From: Serinus canaria
Taxonomy: Eukaryota > Chordata > Aves > Passeriformes > Fringillidae
Assembly (NCBI RefSeq): GCF_022539315.1
Contig: NC_066329.1
Span: 6,113,072-6,177,071 of the forward strand
Direction: 5' to 3'
Length of the DNA: 64,000 bases
Under the pieces are notes generated by a model, which was given only the letters and a program-made list of their open reading frames with translations, was not told the DNA's origin and did not search any database. The position numbers were made by a program, and so were the translations under genes. Shown here piece by piece: positions 60,301 through 64,000 of this stretch. How positions within the stretch are numbered: position 1 is the stretch's first letter; every line of letters starts with the position of its first letter.

Positions 60301-63300
60301 TGTGTTACCTGCTCAAGTGAATTCAGTTGTGGTTTTAGCTTTCTCTGCAGCTGTGAAAGGACTGTGTGCTGCCCGGTATTGAAATCAACATGATGTTAGT
60401 GGTTGGAACATACATTTCTGGAGGCTTTCACTCTATAATAACCTTGTTTTATGCAGCTGGGAATGAGCCTGGGGAAGGGGAAGGTGTGGGAAGAGGACTG
60501 GTTGAGATTAAGAGCCCCAAACTGGGAGGTCATTGGTGGTAGAGATAATGACAAACATTACTCTGTACAGCTGGACACATGCACACATGTATGAAGAGTT
60601 GCCATAGTCATTTATAACTCCCAGCTTATCTGGGGGTAAGCATTGATTTGAAGGATACCCAGGAAGAGAACTAATAAACTGCAGGTGACTTTTAACTGAA
60701 GTGGAAGTTTGAGGAGGTGTCAGGTGCACCTTAGAGGTGATTGATTTGTGTTGCTAACAGGTCTGTGAGTGCTGGATGTTCTTTGGTGAAGACTTCAGAG
60801 TCTGTCAGGATATTAAAGTATTTTTTAAATGCTATGAGAAGGAATAAACCAATCAGCACTGCAGTGGGGTATGTTCACAAGATGGGGAAGAACTTATGGC
60901 TTTTAAAAATTTTTTTAAGAGGCAAATATTTTTAGAATCTTATCCTGCCATGGCTGTAAGCACAGAAGAGAAGTAAACTATAAGGAGACAACCACAGGTC
61001 TTCAAGAAGAGTAAGGCAAGGAGCTGATGCCATAAGAAGCACTTAGTGGATTTAAAATTGATACTTGATGGATTTAAGATGTTCAAACAGCACATAAAAA
61101 GTGACCAAACAGTGTATGTTGCTAATAATAATTTTAAAAATCCAAACATAATTTTGAGAGAACTTCTACAAGACTTCTTGAAGCACAGGGGAGGTTGCCA
61201 CTTGTGTGGCCTAAATAAAATGTTGTATATTTGCTGCCTTGGAGCAATTCTAGAATAAATTTTGTGGAAGGCCTGACTGAAGGAGCTTTCTCTTGATTTG
61301 TTATGTAATAGTAGGAAATGTGCAGTGATTATTGAGAGTAGTTAATTTTATAGGAGACAAATGTTACTTGAAGAGCATAAGTTCCAAAGCACTTGAAAGT
61401 GGCTTGTACCTGCTAAGTTCCAATAATGCTTTAGAAATTTAGGTATGATCCAACAAATTACAAAAAAATACAAATACTTAATAGAATCTTAGAATCTGGT
61501 TGATATTCTGCAAAGGATAATGTTTTGTTACTCAAGGTTGACCTGCTTGAAAGACTGTTGAAGCATCTTACAGTGTGCCTTAATTCTGGGAATGGAGAGG
61601 ATTTGGATTACTTTGTATAGATGTCTGTATAAATACTGTCACTTTCTTCTGTCTCATTCATTGCCAAGCATATCTGACCAGAGGGGAAAAAAGTCATGTG
61701 AAGTCACAGACGAGACTAGATGGGTCAATATTTTCAAGAATCAGTTCTGCATAAAGGTATATACATCTATATGTAACTGAGTGCATTGGGAAATCCTTGT
61801 GCCTTGTGAGTGAAAGAATGATCTTGGTGGTTAAGTTTAGTTCTCCAAGGCATTTAGTATGATTGCTCTTCTATTATTGATGAGAAGGAAGAGTCTAAAT
61901 AGATGCTAGAACATTTTTACCCTTGTTTAGCAATCTGTGGTTTTGTCCTCCACTGTTTAACTGATGAGATCAAGAGGAATTTTTTTAAAGGGTTTATTGT
62001 CTTTAAGTAAATATGCTGTGCTTAGCTTGGTTCAATTAGTAATCCTCCTTTGCTTATGATATAATGAGTATTTAGAAAGATAGATGGGCCTGTTTTATGG
62101 ATGTTTGAGGGCCCTTTTTGTTCCCTCACTAATTTCATCAATATTCTGGTGATAATTTTTTTTCTCCAAGAGGCTTCTAGTTTTTTGGGTTCATTTTTTT
62201 CTTCTGGGGGAAGAACCTAGTTTTTGAAAGAGAAGCAGTCTTTGAAAAACATCCAAGAATAGATTTGAAGGCTTAAAGGAGTTGGAAAGTGCAAGGGAAG
62301 TGTTCTACTCTGTGTATTTTGACATAATTATTTCTGAAGTCCATTCAAGAAGCTTCATAGGTCAAGATAACTTGTCCTGCTGTACAAAGTCTTCACTTTG
62401 GGGAAATACCATTTGCCAGGTTTGCAGTCATGCAGTTTTTTGGGTAGAATTTTTTAAGGCTATTCTCTACAAATTGAACTTTGTAACTTGCTTTATCAAA
62501 TTCAGTAAATACTTGAATGGAAATGAACTTAAAAAAAATTGTATTTATTATGGAGTCTTCTAGAAGTTGCCTAGGAAGCAGCTGGGCAGCAGCATCTCTG
62601 GTGGTCTGCATTATCAAGGAGTTGGATGTGAGGGAAACATCAGCTGGAACAAATGTGGGGGTTTTCCCCTGAGAATTTTTTTTGTCTGTACCTTATGTTA
62701 AACTCAGTTTTCTGAATTTATGTTGCAAGTCTTGAAGTGAGAGAATATCCTTACGCTCTCTGATGTATCTTGCTGAGGAGATAATTTCACACATCAGAGC
62801 ACTTGTGTTTCTGGTTTACTTTAAGAATGCTGCCCTTAACAAGTACAATTTTCTGTATTTCCCAAATTTGCTTATTTGGTCAGAGAATTGATTCAGTTTG
62901 ATCTATCTTAGCTTGTAAAGGGAACTCCAGCAAGTGAAAGGAAATTAAACCAGATGAAAACCTATGGACTTCTTTCATTTTCCTTCTTTAATATTTTATT
63001 TCTGTGTTTGGAGTAGCTTGCAGACACTGGTGATGCCCCTGTGGCTTGCTCAGAACAATGCCTGCCTTGCCCCCAGTCCATGCTAGGATGGCAGTTTCCC
63101 TGAGTATTTGCTGTAGAGCATGATCTCTAGCCATGCAATCTAATCCCATCTCTGGGGAATAATTGATGGCATAAGCTTTTCAGTAGCATCCCTTCCCCCA
63201 CCCATGCCTTCAGCTGTGCCTCAGGGCAGTAAATACATGTTCTGCTTGACTGCTATTTCCTCTCCTCCTGGGTAAAACAGCTACTCCTGGTGTTAGAGCT

Positions 63301-64000
63301 AAGGGTGGGTTTAACTTACAAGCACAGATCATACCTAATTCTGCATGTGTGCACAAGTGAAACATGTATAAAGCTTCTTTCCTACATCATGTATCAGTGG
63401 CACAGGTCTGTCAGAAGACTTGAAAAGATCCTAGTTCCAAACTGTTCTTGCAGTGACTTCACAGTAGTTTGTAGGCACACTTGGACATTATTGCTGAGAG
63501 TATTAGATGTTCTGGATACTTTCAGCTGTGCTGAAACAAGAAAACATGATAGATCTTACACATCCTTCTCTATAAATGGGTAGCTGGTCAAAGATACAGA
63601 TTTTCTGAGGAATAATTTAACTCATAAATCAATACAGTATTATTAATTGAGGACCATGAAAAAGCAGCCTTATAGCAAGTTTAAAGTTCAACTGCAGTTA
63701 TTAGTGGAACTGATAAATTTCCCACCTTCTAAGTGAAAATCCTGGTTGCTCTGAGTCATTATTGATGAGAGTTGGTCACACTTGCCACTCTCTTCTAATT
63801 CCTTTCTACTGGGTAAGATATTTAGGACTCAGTTTGAATAGAATGTTCTGCTTTAGTTTTGATTCATGTATAATGCTCGTGATCTTGGGAGTGCTGAACA
63901 AATGTTGCAGAGTTAAAGTTTGTGTTTGCATAGGTGATGTTTATTCTATTGAAAAGTGGTTTGTCTTGAGACTGGTTTGAACAGTTGTGCCTGTTAGTCC
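57349..64000 (+). other. YPEL1: YPEL1 intron after the first coding exon, cut by window edge
   Basis: At least 6.65 kb, opening with GCAAGTGG. I searched by eye for the next YPEL1 segments (SFQGSQGRAYLFNSV and the CGPAEERVLLTG region) and did not find them. The DNA is AT-rich with scattered T-runs (for example 59280-59294) and no other gene, RNA or clear repeat family. Confidence 0.8.

Noticed and set aside
57349..64000. Remaining YPEL1 coding exons
   Set aside because: Searched for the downstream conserved segments in all frames and found none; they should lie beyond 64000.

Overview
The window is vertebrate nuclear DNA, most likely from a bird. It carries single-copy vertebrate genes with canonical introns and CpG-island promoters. 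Its only recognisable interspersed repeats are old, 5'-truncated CR1-type LINE fragments of the kind that dominate bird genomes. The MAPK1 locus spans about 33 kb here against more than 100 kb in human, which fits compact avian introns. A turtle or crocodilian source cannot be formally excluded from sequence alone.

Two genes are present, both on the + strand. (1) MAPK1 (ERK2), complete: CpG-island promoter at about 950-1700, eight coding exons (1459-1601, 16890-17072, 18108-18297, 22559-22675, 24293-24407, 24941-25072, 27232-27341, 28065-28181) giving a 368-residue kinase, and a separate long 3'-UTR exon (30455 to about 34565) with at least two plausible polyadenylation sites. All catalytic, activation-loop and docking motifs are intact. 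(2) YPEL1, 5' part only: a large CpG island at about 52.4-54.65 kb with several candidate promoters and 5' splice sites, then the first coding exon (57232-57348). The rest of the gene lies beyond the right edge. The order MAPK1 then YPEL1, same strand, matches the human 22q11 arrangement as I know it.

Between the genes (34.6-52.4 kb) lies about 18 kb of AT-rich DNA with no supportable gene. It holds A-tracts, a CR1 scrap, a 24-bp tandem duplication and a perfect 13-bp hairpin next to an octamer motif. The first 0.95 kb upstream of MAPK1 also shows no gene.

The most notable observations concern splicing. MAPK1 intron 2 has the diagnostic 5' splice site of a minor-spliceosome (U12-type) intron, GTATCCTTT, with a matching branch-site-like CCTTAC before the acceptor. 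The first coding exon of YPEL1 ends in a GC rather than GT donor (AAG/GCAAGT). Regulatory curiosities include two CACGTGACC boxes exactly 21 bp apart upstream of MAPK1, a perfect MEF2-type site inside a palindrome, and a full CRE with CCAAT and GC boxes at YPEL1. I found no sign of a novel multi-gene system; this is an ordinary conserved signalling locus with some unusual details.
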